Assembly: GCA_002471825.1 (NCBI GenBank)
Contig: DKQS01000004.1
Span: 1 to 64,000, forward strand
Direction of reading: 5' to 3'
Source: Flavobacteriaceae bacterium UBA7302
GTDB taxonomy: Bacteria; Bacteroidota; Bacteroidia; Flavobacteriales; Flavobacteriaceae
Length of the DNA: 64,000 nt
The translations under genes were made by a program, and so were the position numbers. This document shows positions 1 to 7,729 of the stretch, piece by piece. The notes below the pieces were generated by a model, which was not told where the DNA came from, did not search any database, and worked only from the letters and a program-made list of their open reading frames with translations. How positions within the stretch are numbered: the first letter of the stretch is position 1; each line of letters starts with the position of its first letter.

Positions 1-1
1 A

Positions 2-415
2 GCTTCTCAAGATCCAATTACGGCGGATGATTTAACGACACTAACCTTTACATGGTTACCAACCGACTCTGAGAGTACAGAATTAGATTTGGAAATCTCA
101 GACGTACGATTTGTGAAGAAGGCAAGTGACGATGGAGTAACTGTTGAGCGTATCATTACTTATGATAACCAGTACTTAGCATACCCAAATCCATCTCAAG
201 GACAAGTAACAGCCTTACTATTCGCAGAGAAAGCAGGCGATGCTACAGTAACCTTGCACGACATCACAGGTAAAATTGTATACAAAGGACAAATAACATT
301 ACAAGAGGGTAAAAATGAAATTGATTTGAACTTCAATGTAAATCCGGGTATTATGCTGTTGAATATCGCGACCAACGAGCATAACTTTGGAACAACCAAA
401 ATAATTTTTAGGTAA
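2..415 (+). CDS. C-terminal part of a T9SS type A sorting-domain protein (5' end outside window)
   Basis: The reading frame is open from base 2 and ends at TAA 413-415, so only the last 137 codons are present. The final ~80 residues form a type IX secretion C-terminal domain: a YPNPSQG motif opens the domain, followed by a beta-rich stretch with DITGKIVYKG, the spacing G-I-M-L-L-N and a basic C-terminal FR. In this family the domain directs the protein across the outer membrane and is removed or used for surface anchoring. The cargo function cannot be told because the N-terminal part is missing. The domain resembles the end of the BNR-repeat protein at 47868-51326. A strong terminator follows at 480-511. 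Confidence 0.9.
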   Translation, partial: ASQDPITADDLTTLTFTWLPTDSESTELDLEISDVRFVKKASDDGVTVERIITYDNQYLAYPNPSQGQVTALLFAEKAGDATVTLHDITGKIVYKGQITLQEGKNEIDLNFNVNPGIMLLNIATNEHNFGTTKIIFR

Positions 416-479
416 TTACGTTGGAATAAAATCAATTCTTTTCGATTAAGAAAGTTAGGGGGTTCTTAATTGATGCCAA

Positions 480-511
480 AAGGGGAGACTGTGAGAGGTC
501 TCCTTTTTTTT
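480..511 (+). terminator. Rho-independent terminator after the T9SS cargo gene
   Basis: GGAGAC (484-489) pairs with GTCTCC (498-503) around an 8-nt loop, followed by a run of eight T. It lies 68 bases after the stop of the T9SS protein and separates it from the glucanase gene. Confidence 0.85.
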
Positions 512-569
512 GTGCCTGTTTTTTAGGATTTTAAGTATATTGTGCCATCAAAAACCAAAATGGCTTCCA

Positions 570-1421
570 ATGAAAAAAAGTGTTTCCTATTTACTAATTT
601 TAATTATATCAGTATTAATGATTGAGTGCAAGACCCAAGAGAAAAAAGCCGAAAACGAATCGGTTTGGGAAGTTGATTTTTTAGATAATTTCGAAACATT
701 TAATCCAGACAATTGGCAAGACCAGCGTATTTGGGTGAATAATGAAACACATTGTTATGTGCCCGATAATCAATACAACACCCGAGAAGTAAGTGATGGC
801 ACTTTAAAGTTACGTGTGGTCAATGCAGGAAAGATGTTACCCTGTGATAATTTTGACAAGCATGGTAATCAACATCCAGAAACCCAGTATGTTGCTGGTA
901 GAATTTGCTCGAAGAATCGGAAAGAATTCATTAAGGGAAAATGGACTGCTCGTTTGCGAATGCATAGCAATGGTGAAAAGAGCATGTTCCCAGCATGGTG
1001 GATTTTAGGAGCTCAAAACAATGAGCCGCCAGTACAAGAACCAGATGAAACGGTTTGTTGGCCGTTAACAGGATCTGGTGAAATTGACATCTTCGAACAC
1101 CATGGTGATTACCATCACGATATGTTTACCACAGGAGCTATTGAAAGTTTGGGTGAATGTGATAAAAGCAATTGGGAATCTATGCGTAGAAACTTTCCAG
1201 CTACTTTGAACGAATTTCATGAATATTCAGTAGAGTGGGAAGGAAGCGATTTGGTATATCGACTTGATGGCAAAGAAATCTATCGAAATGTTGGGCAAGG
1301 AGATAAATATCCAGAACCTATGTTCGCTATTTTAAACTTTGCAAAAATCTCTGATTCACCCATGGAAGGATCTTGGACCATGGAAGTAGATTGGGTAAAA
1401 CACGAAAAGAGAAAATCTTAA
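570..1421 (+). CDS. GH16 family beta-glucanase (laminarinase-like), putative lipoprotein
   Basis: I take the ATG at 570 (283 codons): a longer frame opens near 510 inside the terminator T-run, and a -7-like TATATTG lies at 536-542. The N-terminus has a hydrophobic signal segment ending at Cys20; the residue before the Cys is Glu, which is unusual, so the lipobox is imperfect. The catalytic glycoside hydrolase family 16 motif is EIDIFE at residues 171-176 (nucleophile E171, D173, acid/base E176), preceded by the FPAWWIL strand typical of the family. GH16 enzymes cut beta-1,3 or beta-1,3/1,4 glucans; laminarin is a likely substrate for a marine flavobacterium, but this is inferred. No polysaccharide utilisation locus partners are nearby. 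Its stop shares a TTAA with the convergent nucleoside phosphorylase gene. Confidence 0.85.
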   Translation: MKKSVSYLLILIISVLMIECKTQEKKAENESVWEVDFLDNFETFNPDNWQDQRIWVNNETHCYVPDNQYNTREVSDGTLKLRVVNAGKMLPCDNFDKHGNQHPETQYVAGRICSKNRKEFIKGKWTARLRMHSNGEKSMFPAWWILGAQNNEPPVQEPDETVCWPLTGSGEIDIFEHHGDYHHDMFTTGAIESLGECDKSNWESMRRNFPATLNEFHEYSVEWEGSDLVYRLDGKEIYRNVGQGDKYPEPMFAILNFAKISDSPMEGSWTMEVDWVKHEKRKS

Positions 1422-2233
1422 ATTTCTTTGATCAATTCTGTAAATAGCTGAATCATTTTAGGCTCGGCTTTTCCGGCTACAGCAATGATTTCTTCAATAT
1501 CAATAGGTTGAAGATTTTTTGGGTCGCATTCATCTGTTAATACAGATACCGCGGCGCAAGGAAGATTCAATTGTTTGGCAACAATTACCTCAGGTACCGT
1601 ACTCATTCCAACAGCGTCAGTTTCCAAGATTTGAAGCATTCGGTATTCTGCACGAGTTTCTAGTTGAGGCCCTAAGACACTCGCATAAACACCTTCGTGC
1701 AAGTTAATCGCATTTGATTTGGCAATCCTTTTCATTTTTTCGTTCAGTACTTTAGAATAAGGTTCCAGCATATCAGCAAAAATCAATCCGAAGTCTTTGG
1801 CTTCCTTGAATGCCAATGGAGATTGACCTTGCAAGTTGATGTGGTCTTCTATCAACATCAAATCTCCTTTCTTGTAGGACAAATTGATAGCTCCAGCCGC
1901 ATTGGAAATCAAAAGATTTTGAATACCCAATCCATTCATGGTTCGTATTCCGTAGGTAACTTCCCAAGGTGAATATCCTTCATAAAGATGAAAACGGCCA
2001 GACATCACCACTACCTTCTTTCCTGCCAAATCACCATAAATTAACCGACCGGAATGAAATTCAACGGTAGCCTCCGGAAAATGTGGAATATCTGCATAGG
2101 CCATTTCCTTTTCAATGTTGATTTCTTCGACCAACTTTCCCAAACCAGTTCCCAAAACGATTCCGACTTCTGGATTGGTGAATCCGTTTGATTTTAGGAA
2201 GGAAACCGTTTCTTCTAATTGTATTTTTTTCAT
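1418..2233 (-). CDS. Purine nucleoside phosphorylase, trimeric family; last gene of the arsenosugar cluster
   Basis: A 271-residue protein of the trimeric PNP/MTA phosphorylase family. Visible motifs are the phosphate-binding GTGLG (28-32), SGRFHLYEGY (78-87), SNAAGAI (110-116), the base-binding Glu in GPQLET (E192) and GMSTVPEVIVA (209-219). The enzyme cleaves purine nucleosides with phosphate to base plus ribose-1-phosphate. Where human PNP has Asn243, which selects 6-oxopurines, this protein has Asp234 (motif SVLTD), a change that in this family favours 6-aminopurines such as adenosine. Its start overlaps the stop of the DUF2064 gene by 4 bases (ATGA), so it is translationally coupled to the arsenosugar genes. 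A role on arsenic-containing adenosine derivatives is inference; ordinary purine salvage is the alternative. Confidence 0.9.
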   Translation of the reverse strand: MKKIQLEETVSFLKSNGFTNPEVGIVLGTGLGKLVEEINIEKEMAYADIPHFPEATVEFHSGRLIYGDLAGKKVVVMSGRFHLYEGYSPWEVTYGIRTMNGLGIQNLLISNAAGAINLSYKKGDLMLIEDHINLQGQSPLAFKEAKDFGLIFADMLEPYSKVLNEKMKRIAKSNAINLHEGVYASVLGPQLETRAEYRMLQILETDAVGMSTVPEVIVAKQLNLPCAAVSVLTDECDPKNLQPIDIEEIIAVAGKAEPKMIQLFTELIKEI

Positions 2234-2829
2234 AAGAAATGCTTTAAAGAAGGATGTAATTGCATGTCTTCGATCACATCGATATCGTTCAATTGTTGTG
2301 TTAAAAATACCTTTTTATTCCCAAGGTCTTTCATGGTATCCTCAAAAACAGTGGAAGTTCCCCAATTTTTATTTTCAAAAACTGCTGGATCCAATTCCTT
2401 CATCCCTAGTAAATAGTACCCGCCATCATGAGCCGGACCAATGACCACGTCGTTGTTTTGAAGTTGTTCAAATGCATTTTGGATGATTTCTGATGAAATA
2501 TCAAAAAGGTCGCTTCCAATGACGATGACATTTTCAAAACCTTCATCAAATCCGTTTTGAAAAGCATTTTGCATGCGGTGACCTAGGTCTTTACCTTCTT
2601 GCAATCGTTTTTCAAATAGGTCATTCGGCCAAATATCATCAGATTGAACGTTTTCGGTATAATAAACTCGCTTGGTGCAATCTAACTTTGATGTTTCAGA
2701 CTTGGTTTTTTCAAGTAGCATCTTGTAAATCGCTAAGGCTTTTTCGTCACCCAACGATTTGGCCAGTCTCGTTTTTACCTTACCGAGTTCTGGGTTTCTA
2801 GTGAAAATTAACAGTAAGTTTTTCGACAT
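2230..2829 (-). CDS. DUF2064 / TIGR04282-type arsenosugar glycosyltransferase
   Basis: The protein starts MSKNLLLIFTRNPELGKVK and is 199 residues. I use the ATG at 2829 because the in-frame codon at 2844 is a TTG inside the preceding gene; the ATG leaves a 5-base gap to arsM. It has the nucleotide-diphospho-sugar transferase (GT-A) fold signature of DUF2064: the KTRLAKSLG loop near the N-terminus, GSDLFDIS in the middle and the metal-site-like GPAHDGGYYLLG. Members that sit beside arsS and arsM are assigned to arsenosugar biosynthesis and thought to add or transfer a sugar. The donor and acceptor cannot be read from sequence. It overlaps the nucleoside phosphorylase start by 4 bases, giving a tight operon. 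Confidence 0.85.
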   Translation of the reverse strand: MSKNLLLIFTRNPELGKVKTRLAKSLGDEKALAIYKMLLEKTKSETSKLDCTKRVYYTENVQSDDIWPNDLFEKRLQEGKDLGHRMQNAFQNGFDEGFENVIVIGSDLFDISSEIIQNAFEQLQNNDVVIGPAHDGGYYLLGMKELDPAVFENKNWGTSTVFEDTMKDLGNKKVFLTQQLNDIDVIEDMQLHPSLKHFL

Positions 2830-2834
2830 ATCAA

Positions 2835-3803
2835 TTAACAACAACCACCTCCATCGTAATGGAAGGTACTTTCTGAAATAAAGATGTCTTCTCTTCCGAG
2901 TGATGCCAGTGCATTGGCCGTCTTATCGCAAATGGCTAAAGGTTGGTTCGGCATCAAAACATGTCCTTTATGATCATCGAAATATTCTTCGTCACCGAAA
3001 TAAATGGCTGCTTTTCCCGTGAAAATGCATGGGCCATCGGCTGGCATTGGGTCTTTGATGGCTGCAACCTCAATGGATTCAATATAAATCAATTCGTCGG
3101 TTGGGTAATTCTTAGGATCTAAGATTCGATAAGGCTTTCTTGCTCTAATTTCAATGGTTCCAAATCCGGCATCCGTGAGCATTTTTACATATTCATTGAT
3201 AGGCAAACTTCCGCTCAAACACAAAGCTCTTAATCGTTCGTCGTTGCGTAATTCAACATTCATAGGTTGCTCGCAAGTTGGGTCACTCATTACCAATCGA
3301 CCATGTGGTTTCAAAACTCGATACATTTCAGCAATGGCTTTGCGTAAATCTTCTTCTTTGAAGATGTTGAAAAGGCAATTTTGCGCCGCTACATCAATAC
3401 TATTATCCTCTACTGGAAGATTCAAGGCATCACCTTTTCGTAAATCCACGAAACTTGGGTCAAACCAATCGTTTTGAACCTGAGCTTCTACAAAATTGTT
3501 TTTTGAAGCTTCCAACATTTCATCCACCACATCAACACCAATGACACCATTTTCCTGTCTAGAGAAATAGGAGAATTGCAATAATTCCATTCCGCCACCC
3601 ACACCAACGTATAAAATTTTTGGGTTGTTTGTCAAGTCCCTTGCATGGACGGTAGAACCACATCCGTAGTTCATTTCCTGCATGATTCTTGGGATTTTCA
3701 ATCCGGGTAATTCCCAAATCGGATTGGTAGTGCAGCACAAGCCAACATCTGGGGTTAGCGCAGCTTCTTTGTATACGTCTTTGGTGGTTTCTAAATAACT
3801 CAT
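2835..3803 (-). CDS. arsM: Arsenosugar-type arsenite S-adenosylmethionine methyltransferase ArsM
   Basis: 322 residues with a class I methyltransferase core: SAM motif I GVGGG at 67-71, the acidic GVDVVDEM at 89-96 and LRKGDALNLP. The paired arsenic-binding cysteines of ArsM proteins can be aligned: C143 in AAQNCLFNIF and C195 in LCLSGSLP. The family methylates As(III), here to the dimethylarsenical that ArsS uses. Distinctive to the arsenosugar branch is the N-terminal CC pair (23-24) in GLCCTTNP and a C-terminal extension ending GGGCC. It lies 12 bases downstream of arsS and 5 bases upstream of the DUF2064 gene. The terminal vicinal cysteines could bind arsenic or metal, which is inference. 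Confidence 0.93.
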   Translation of the reverse strand: MSYLETTKDVYKEAALTPDVGLCCTTNPIWELPGLKIPRIMQEMNYGCGSTVHARDLTNNPKILYVGVGGGMELLQFSYFSRQENGVIGVDVVDEMLEASKNNFVEAQVQNDWFDPSFVDLRKGDALNLPVEDNSIDVAAQNCLFNIFKEEDLRKAIAEMYRVLKPHGRLVMSDPTCEQPMNVELRNDERLRALCLSGSLPINEYVKMLTDAGFGTIEIRARKPYRILDPKNYPTDELIYIESIEVAAIKDPMPADGPCIFTGKAAIYFGDEEYFDDHKGHVLMPNQPLAICDKTANALASLGREDIFISESTFHYDGGGCC

Positions 3804-3815
3804 TGTTGATGAATA

Positions 3816-4871
3816 TTAGGCAACGGTGCCTTGGCAGCTACTTCCGGCACCTGCCGTACAGCCATAGCAATGTTGATTGATGATGATGTTTCTATTTTGT
3901 AGGATGTCTTCGTTATACTCGGAGATGTGTTTTACCTTGCTATCTACTTTCAGATTCAACATTTGATTGAAGTCGCAATCGTACAGCCAACCGTCCCAAC
4001 TTACTGAAAGGGTATTGGTGCACATTACATTGGCAACTGCAGCCGGATTGTATGCCTCAACGAGAGCATACATGTAATCTTCATAATTATCCGAAGCAAT
4101 TAGGTAATCCAAGAACCTACTGATTGGCAAATTTGTGATGGCAAATAAATTGTGGAAATGAATTCCGAAGTCCTCCAGCAAGGCTTTCTTAAAATCGCTT
4201 TCAAGTGCCATTTGATCTCCTGGTAAAAAGGCTCCAGAGGGATTGTAAACCAAATCTAATTTAAGTGACGAACCTTCCATTCCGTATCCAACAGCATTCA
4301 AATCTTTTAAGGCCTGAATCGATTTGTCAAAGACACCATCGCCGCGTTGTTTGTCCGTTTTTCCACGGGTCCAATGCGGCATAGAACTTACCACATGAAT
4401 GTTGTGTTTTTTGAAGAACTCAGGTAAATCATGATATTTTTTGTTGGCTCGAATAATGGTCAAGTTCGATCGAACAATAAAATCTTTGATTCCCGCTTTG
4501 GCTGCTTCTTCGACAAACCATCTAAAATTCGGATTCATTTCTGGGGCACCACCAGTTAAATCCAAGGTGTGTGCTCCTGTATTTTTAATCACCTCCAAAC
4601 ATTGTTGCATGGTTTCCCTAGTCATGATTTCCTTTCGATCTGGACCAGCATCAACATGGCAATGTGCACATACTTGATTACACATATAGCCGACATTAAT
4701 TTGAAGGATTTCTAATTTTTTAGGACGTAATGGAAACTGATTGGTCTCCTTTATTTTCGCTCCGAAAGTAGGTAGCTCGCCGTCTGCAAAAATTCCGTTT
4801 GAAAGAATTTCTAATTGGCGCTGGGTATTTGCTAGATCGTTGTTTCTAGCCTTTAAAGACTTTGTAGCCAT
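3816..4871 (-). CDS. arsS: Arsenosugar biosynthesis radical SAM enzyme ArsS
   Basis: 351 residues. The radical SAM cluster motif CxxxCxxC is at C64, C68 and C71 (NVGYMCNQVCAHCHVDAG), followed by the GGAPEMNP motif that contacts SAM. The C-terminus carries more cysteines, C335, C338 and C346 in CYGCTAGAGSSC, which fits an auxiliary cluster or arsenic-binding site. ArsS is known to join a methylated arsenical to the 5'-deoxyadenosyl group of SAM, making 5'-deoxy-5'-dimethylarsinoyl-adenosine, the first committed arsenosugar intermediate. The gene sits 3 bases after the AhpD-like gene and 12 bases before arsM, and the whole group is on one strand. Identification is strong from motif plus context. 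Confidence 0.95.
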   Translation of the reverse strand: MATKSLKARNNDLANTQRQLEILSNGIFADGELPTFGAKIKETNQFPLRPKKLEILQINVGYMCNQVCAHCHVDAGPDRKEIMTRETMQQCLEVIKNTGAHTLDLTGGAPEMNPNFRWFVEEAAKAGIKDFIVRSNLTIIRANKKYHDLPEFFKKHNIHVVSSMPHWTRGKTDKQRGDGVFDKSIQALKDLNAVGYGMEGSSLKLDLVYNPSGAFLPGDQMALESDFKKALLEDFGIHFHNLFAITNLPISRFLDYLIASDNYEDYMYALVEAYNPAAVANVMCTNTLSVSWDGWLYDCDFNQMLNLKVDSKVKHISEYNEDILQNRNIIINQHCYGCTAGAGSSCQGTVA

Positions 4872-4874
4872 TAA

Positions 4875-5210
4875 TTACATTTCTAATTTATTCACCTTGT
4901 TCATCATCTGCACTCCATGTACCAAACTTGCACCACTTTTAATGGCAGCGCCAACATGTACCGCTTCCATCATTTCTTCTTTGGTGATGCCACGTTGCAA
5001 ACCGTCTTTGGTGTAGGCGTCAATGCAATACGGACACATTTCAGTATGGGCCACGGCCAATGCGATCAGGCTTTTCTCACGAGCACTTAGAGCTCCTTCT
5101 TCAAAAACTTTTCCATAATATTCGAAGAACTTGTTTCCTAATTCTTCGCTCCATTCTGTGATCTTTCCAAATTTGCGCAGGTCTGCCGCGTCGTAATAGT
5201 TTTTAGACAT
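4875..5210 (-). CDS. Arsenosugar-associated AhpD/carboxymuconolactone decarboxylase-like protein
   Basis: A single-domain 111-residue all-helical protein of the AhpD/CMD family. The redox motif CPYC is at C59 and C62 (HTEMCPYCIDAYTK). In AhpD-type peroxidases a His four residues after the second Cys is part of the proton relay; here it is Tyr66, so the canonical peroxidase chemistry may be changed. Genes of this type are recurrent neighbours of arsS and are annotated as arsenosugar-associated peroxidase-like proteins, but no reaction is established that I know of. It sits 3 bases upstream of arsS. A role in redox handling of trivalent/pentavalent arsenicals is an inference. Confidence 0.85.
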   Translation of the reverse strand: MSKNYYDAADLRKFGKITEWSEELGNKFFEYYGKVFEEGALSAREKSLIALAVAHTEMCPYCIDAYTKDGLQRGITKEEMMEAVHVGAAIKSGASLVHGVQMMNKVNKLEM

Positions 5211-5243
5211 AAGTTTGAATAAATTGAAAGTAAAAATACAATT

Positions 5244-5954
5244 TTATTTACCGTTTAAATTCCAGTTATAAGGCAAAAAGCGAATTTTAGCATTTGCTTT
5301 AACAGGTGTCTTGCTGTATTTATTGAAGTAGTCAACGATGCTTCCATTTTTGGTAAAATCATCTTTGAACCAATTGAAGATTTCTGAAATCTCGATCTTC
5401 TTTTTAGAAACTTTATTTCGTGAAGCGTCATTGATAAATGCTTTCATGAGTCTCTCTAATTCGCTGTCAATATTTTCTTCGGTAAAAGCTACGTTTGATA
5501 GTTTGGGACAGGATACAGAGGCACAATTTACGCCCACATGAATTCTTGGATCGAACAATTTTTTTCGTAGAATTTCATGTTCAATATGATCCAATGTATA
5601 GTTATTACCTCCAACCATGGCAAATGGAATCTTCCAAGCCGTTTTTCCATCTTTATTGATGTTCATAATGCTCTTGGTCGGATAATTTTCAAGAATGAGT
5701 TTTAAGGTGTAGGCATTGTAGGCATTGATCCAAAAAGCTTTTTGTTTGTTCGTAGACCATGTGTTTTCTGGATTGGTCTCCTTAAGATAATTGATGTAGC
5801 TGTCTAAAGTAGACTCGTTACTTTTCAATCCTTTGTAGTCTACAAATCCGTCCTCGGAAACATGGGATTGCAATAATATGTTGAAGGTGGAAGTTTGTGC
5901 TTTGGTCTGGGTAATTCCCAACAATAGGAATGCAAATACAAAAATGGCTCTCAT
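5244..5954 (-). CDS. Secreted DUF547 protein at the head of the arsenosugar cluster
   Basis: 236 residues with a clear Sec signal peptide (MRAIFVFAFLLLGITQTKA, cleavage near 19-20). The remainder is the DUF547 domain: NKQKAFWINAYNAYTLKLIL, the HEILRKKLFDPRIHVGVNCASVSCP block with conserved Cys and His, and a C-terminal VKANAKIRFLPYNWNLNG. DUF547 resembles papain-like/transglutaminase-type folds by its Cys-His arrangement, but no activity is proven for this protein. It is 33 bases upstream of the AhpD-like gene on the same strand, so it probably belongs to the operon. A periplasmic or surface location separates it from the cytosolic arsenic enzymes; the link could be transport or processing, or just co-transcription. 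Confidence 0.8.
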   Translation of the reverse strand: MRAIFVFAFLLLGITQTKAQTSTFNILLQSHVSEDGFVDYKGLKSNESTLDSYINYLKETNPENTWSTNKQKAFWINAYNAYTLKLILENYPTKSIMNINKDGKTAWKIPFAMVGGNNYTLDHIEHEILRKKLFDPRIHVGVNCASVSCPKLSNVAFTEENIDSELERLMKAFINDASRNKVSKKKIEISEIFNWFKDDFTKNGSIVDYFNKYSKTPVKANAKIRFLPYNWNLNGK

Positions 5955-6006
5955 GAAATTTGTTTTTCAAAGGATTAGACGCAACCTACCCTAAGACTTT
6001 ACAAGA

Positions 6007-6708
6007 TTAGTCTAAAATTTCTTCATTAACCTCCAAATTGAATCGCTTTCGGAATGCGTAAACGAATAAATAGAGTAACGGAGTATCTAAGGCAGCCACA
6101 ATAATTTTAAAAATGACTCCACTAATCAACAGCCCCAAAAAGTTATCCCATTCAATGATTTGAAAAGAACATAAGAGCAACAGTACGGTCAGGGTATCGA
6201 TGAATTGTGATGAAAAGGTGGAAAAGTTGTTTCGCAACCATAGATGTTTTCCTTTGGTCAATTGCTTCCAAAAATGATAGATTCGGATGTCTATAAACTG
6301 TGCAAATAGGTATGCCAACATAGAGGCCAAAACTGCCAATGGAGTCGCCCCGAAAACACTGGTAAAGGTCTCATCGGAAGTTGGTGACCAAGGAGTGGCC
6401 GGTGCATTTTGAGAAACGTAAATAATAATTAATGAAAAGAATGATGCGAATATTCCGGCAATTACTACCTCATTCGCTTTTTTCTTCCCATAAATTTCTG
6501 ATAAAATATCGGTAATCAAAAAAGTGATCGGATAGGGGAGTAACCCTACCGATACCTCAAAGAGCTTTACTCCATACACTTCAACATCAAACGGATACCA
6601 GTAAAAGAACTTTTGAAAAATTAAATTCGATGTTACTAGGGAAGCGATAAATAATGCCGCTAGGATGAGGTAAATTCTATTGGCTAGAATTTTATCTTTT
6701 TGATTCAT
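6007..6708 (-). CDS. Queuosine precursor transporter, YhhQ/Vut_1 family
   Basis: 233 residues, five to six predicted membrane segments and little soluble sequence. The family-defining block is PYPITFLITDILSEIYGKKKA near residues 60-80, and the polar SSQFIDTLTVLLLL segment is also typical. This family imports queuine precursors such as 7-cyano-7-deazaguanine (preQ0) or preQ1 for tRNA modification. A queuosine salvage-step gene, queG, is elsewhere in the window (35943-36866) but not linked. The gene is divergent from fabD across a 68-base gap with a TAATTTCG box close to its own start. It could also be co-transcribed with the downstream DUF547 gene (52-base gap). Confidence 0.88.
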   Translation of the reverse strand: MNQKDKILANRIYLILAALFIASLVTSNLIFQKFFYWYPFDVEVYGVKLFEVSVGLLPYPITFLITDILSEIYGKKKANEVVIAGIFASFFSLIIIYVSQNAPATPWSPTSDETFTSVFGATPLAVLASMLAYLFAQFIDIRIYHFWKQLTKGKHLWLRNNFSTFSSQFIDTLTVLLLLCSFQIIEWDNFLGLLISGVIFKIIVAALDTPLLYLFVYAFRKRFNLEVNEEILD

Positions 6709-6750
6709 AGAGCGAAATTAGTAAATATTACCATTAGTTCTAAAATTGTT

Positions 6751-6758
6751 TACTTTTG
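6751..6758 (+). promoter_or_regulatory. -7 box (TACTTTTG) of fabD
   Basis: A perfect match to the Bacteroidota sigma-A -7 consensus TAnnTTTG, 18 bases before the fabD ATG. No convincing -33 TTTG is seen at the usual distance. Confidence 0.55.
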
Positions 6759-6776
6759 CCCAAAATCTATTTGTAA

Positions 6777-7664
6777 ATGAAAGCATATATTTTTCCTGGT
6801 CAGGGAGCTCAATTTGAAGGAATGGGATTGGATCTTTACGAAGGATCTGCACTTGCCCAAGAATATTTTGAAAAGGCTAATGATATATTAGATTTTTCGA
6901 TTACTGATGTGATGTTCGAAGGAACTGCTGAAGAGCTGAAACAGACCAAAGTAACACAACCAGCAATTTTTCTGCACTCGGTAATTATGGCCAAAGTATT
7001 GGGCGATAGCTTCCAGCCAGAAATGGTAGCGGGTCACTCATTGGGTGAACTTTCTGCTTTGGTAGCCAATGGAGTTTTGTCTTTTGAAGACGGATTGCGA
7101 TTGGTTTTTAAAAGAGCTTTGGCCATGCAAAAGGCCTGCGAATTACAACCATCAACCATGGCGGCTGTTTTAGGCTTGGAGGATAAGGTTGTTGAAGATA
7201 CTTGTGCTGAAATAGAAGGGATTGTAGTGGCGGCCAATTATAACTGTCCAGGTCAATTGGTGATCTCGGGAGAGATTGAAGCGGTTGAAAAAGCTTGTGA
7301 AGTATTGACTGAAAAAGGCGCAAGAAGAGCCTTGTTATTACCAGTTGGTGGTGCATTCCATTCTCCATTGATGGAGCCTGCCAGAGAGGAATTAGCTGCA
7401 GCCATTGAAGCAACCACTTTTAACACGCCTATTTGTCCAGTGTATCAAAATGTAGTAGCCAAGGCTGTTACCGATCCGAATGAGATCAAACAAAATTTGA
7501 TTGCACAGTTAACAGCTCCAGTAAAATGGACACAATGTGTTCAGGCAATGATTGCCGATGGAGGAACTGAATTTATTGAAGTTGGGCCAGGTAAGGTTTT
7601 ACAAGGCTTGATGCGAAAAATTGATCGAAGCGTTTCTGCAAGCGGAGCATCCATCGAATTATAA
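6777..7664 (+). CDS. fabD: Malonyl CoA-acyl carrier protein transacylase
   Basis: 295 residues, standard FabD length. It shows the N-terminal FPGQGAQFEGMG oxyanion-hole loop (6-17), the nucleophile elbow GHSLGEL with catalytic Ser88, and AFHSPLM with the catalytic His in the C-terminal half; a typical GPGKVLQGLMRKI block lies near the end. The enzyme loads malonyl groups onto acyl carrier protein for fatty acid elongation in the cytosol. It is not next to other fab genes here; it stands alone between two minus-strand genes. A hairpin-forming repeat (7666-7725) directly follows its stop and probably ends the transcript. Confidence 0.97.
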   Translation: MKAYIFPGQGAQFEGMGLDLYEGSALAQEYFEKANDILDFSITDVMFEGTAEELKQTKVTQPAIFLHSVIMAKVLGDSFQPEMVAGHSLGELSALVANGVLSFEDGLRLVFKRALAMQKACELQPSTMAAVLGLEDKVVEDTCAEIEGIVVAANYNCPGQLVISGEIEAVEKACEVLTEKGARRALLLPVGGAFHSPLMEPAREELAAAIEATTFNTPICPVYQNVVAKAVTDPNEIKQNLIAQLTAPVKWTQCVQAMIADGGTEFIEVGPGKVLQGLMRKIDRSVSASGASIEL

Positions 7665-7665
7665 T

Positions 7666-7725
7666 TGTCAAACTGAGCTTGTCGAAGTTTGAAAAACTTC
7701 AATGTTCGACAAGCTCAAACTGACA
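7666..7725. repeat. 60-bp REP-like inverted repeat between fabD and the M16 protease gene
   Basis: Two arms, about 7666-7690 and 7701-7725, are near-perfect inverted copies: each reads TGTCA, three variable bases, then TGAGCTTGTCGAA toward the centre. The core AGCTTGTCGAA is a motif seen in dispersed extragenic palindromes of many Bacteroidota. It lies between two convergent genes, 1 base after the fabD stop and 4 bases before the M16 stop, and can fold into one long hairpin that could act as a bidirectional terminator. Only one copy is in this window. Confidence 0.75.
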
Positions 7726-7729
7726 TTCT

